Shown here one piece after another: positions 15,282 to 16,098 of a stretch of 16,098 nt of DNA. The notes beneath the pieces are model-generated. The model worked only from the letters and a program-made list of their open reading frames with translations, did not search any database and had not been told where the DNA came from. The stretch is taken from assembly GCA_024763115.1 (NCBI GenBank), contig JANTGB010000016.1:1-16098 (forward strand). The letters are read 5' to 3'. The stretch is from Desulfobulbaceae bacterium. Its GTDB lineage: Bacteria > Desulfobacterota > Desulfobulbia > Desulfobulbales > SURF-16. How positions within the stretch are numbered: the first letter of the stretch is position 1; each line of letters opens with the position of its first letter. A program made the position numbers and the translations under genes.

Positions 15282-15804
15282 CTCGAAAAACTGCGCCTGT
15301 CTTTTCAATATTAAGCAATTTTGCCTTCAAGTGGCTGCCGCCGCTGAAGCCGCCGGGATTATTGTTACTGCCGATTACCCGATGACATGGAATCAGTAAA
15401 GCCAGGGGGTTGGTTCCGCAGGCCCGACCGACAGCCCTGGCATAATTACGGTTGCCGAGTTTTTCCGCCAGTTCCCCGTAGGTTCGTGTTTCACCATAAG
15501 GAATTAACTTTATCAACTGTAATACTTTCTGCTGAAAAGGTGTTGCCTGGTCGATAAACATGGGGTCTGTGCGCAGGGTAAATGTCCGGCGGCGGCCCTG
15601 GATATATTCCTCAAGTTCCCGGCAGAACAGGGGAATTTCCTGTTTTCTCCTGATATTTGCCCCTGATAAAAGTAATTTGTTCAAGGCCTGTTTGTGACGC
15701 GATCGGGCAAAAGATAAGTGAATAAATTTTGTCCCTGTGCCGATAAAATAAATAAAAATATTCCCGGAATGACAGGCGCCGGAGAAAAAATTTTTCTTTT
15801 TCAT
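15253..15804 (-). CDS. ogt: Methylated-DNA-[protein]-cysteine S-methyltransferase
   Basis: 183-aa suicide repair protein that transfers an alkyl group from O6-alkylguanine in DNA to its own cysteine. The C-terminal DNA-binding domain begins near residue 88 with TPFQQKVL, then LIPYGETRTYGELA, the RAVGRA helix carrying the arginine finger, and the active-site motif I-P-C140-H-R-V. GGFSGG and KAKLLNIE follow. The N-terminal ribonuclease-like domain is short and weakly conserved, as usual. The chosen ATG lacks a good ribosome-binding site, so the true start could be an internal one. The 3' end overlaps that of the plus-strand ATPase gene by 29 bp, so the tail (FRVNQPPDHKS) is constrained by both frames. 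Confidence 0.92.
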   Translation of the reverse strand: MKKKNFFSGACHSGNIFIYFIGTGTKFIHLSFARSRHKQALNKLLLSGANIRRKQEIPLFCRELEEYIQGRRRTFTLRTDPMFIDQATPFQQKVLQLIKLIPYGETRTYGELAEKLGNRNYARAVGRACGTNPLALLIPCHRVIGSNNNPGGFSGGSHLKAKLLNIEKTGAVFRVNQPPDHKS

Positions 15805-15903
15805 ATTTTATATGATGAACTTTTTTCAATAAAACAGCAATATGCGATAAAAATCTAAAGAATTTTCTTGCTTTTCATAAATGAACTAATATATTCTTAA
15901 ATT

Positions 15904-16098
15904 GTTACAGCTCATGGGGTAAGCGCCTAATGAGTGCAAACCTCTATATTTTAACTGCTCGGAGTCGTAACCGTTCACCAGGGAGTAAATCTTTGCAATA
16001 TTGTAACTACTCATGGGGTAAGCACCTAATGATTGCAAATCTCAGTATTTGTAACTGTTTACAGGGTGCCGGAGATTTTCGTCATCAGACCGGTGCCG
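15904..16098. mobile_element. Stack of nested GTAAC-ended MITE-like elements, cut by window edge
   Basis: Three element starts follow one another in the same direction: 15904 (GTTACAGCTCATGGGG), 15967 (GTAACCGTTCACCAGG) and 16003 (GTAACTACTCATGGGG). The first and third resemble the right end of the 134-bp element at 8968 in inverted orientation: 16003-16069 matches 9035-9101 with two differences, and 16073-16098 matches the start of that element. The middle one (15967-16002) matches the end of the 148-bp element at 10443-10478 with two differences. The pattern fits an element of the first type interrupted by one of the second type, itself interrupted by another of the first type. The other halves lie beyond the window. 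Confidence 0.6.

Noticed and set aside
15904..16098. Regular 47-52-bp spacing of GTAAC-like motifs, considered as a CRISPR array
   Set aside because: The units differ strongly in sequence, have no constant repeat with unique spacers and match the ends of two intergenic elements elsewhere in the window.

Overview
The window looks like chromosomal DNA from a Gram-negative bacterium, most plausibly a Desulfobacterota (former Deltaproteobacteria) member. This is inferred from a proteobacterial-style GyrB with a long insertion after its TOPRIM domain, Thr at GyrA position 83, moderate GC with very AT-rich spacers, short GTAA-ended intergenic elements and a likely small selenoprotein gene. The sequence does not fix the species.

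Left third (1-6342, all on the minus strand): a replication/topology cluster read dnaN -> gyrB -> gyrA, with gyrA running off the left edge. recF is absent between dnaN and gyrB, and dnaA is not in the window. The gyrB-gyrA spacer is packed with inverted repeats. The dnaN-gyrB spacer holds what looks like one end of a GTAAC-ended element.

Upstream of dnaN (6343-6723) is a very AT-rich spacer with four same-orientation DnaA-box-like 9-mers, a candidate replication origin. To its right, most long genes run on the plus strand.

Middle (6724-10212): a beta-lactamase-fold serine hydrolase, a convergent mtnA-type isomerase overlapping its 3' end, then a small element with target duplications and a strong terminator. 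A 53-codon minus-strand gene with an in-frame TGA in a Cys-x-x-TGA context follows, then comF and tRNA-Ser(CGA). The TGA gene is the most interesting item: the frame continues past TGA as a hydrophobic helix and stops exactly at the terminator, and a SECIS-like hairpin lies just after the TGA.

Right third (10213-16098): a second small element with a perfect 8-bp target duplication, a translationally coupled SbcD-like nuclease and SbcC/Rad50-like ATPase pair (YhaO/YhaN type), a convergent O6-alkylguanine-DNA methyltransferase, and at the right edge a stack of GTAAC-ended elements that appear nested in each other.

Two themes stand out. Genome maintenance dominates the gene content (gyrase, sliding clamp, exonuclease pair, alkyl repair, possible origin). 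The spacers have been colonised by a family of non-coding, transposase-free elements whose GTAA termini and 8-bp duplications fit mobilisation by an IS66-type transposase encoded elsewhere.
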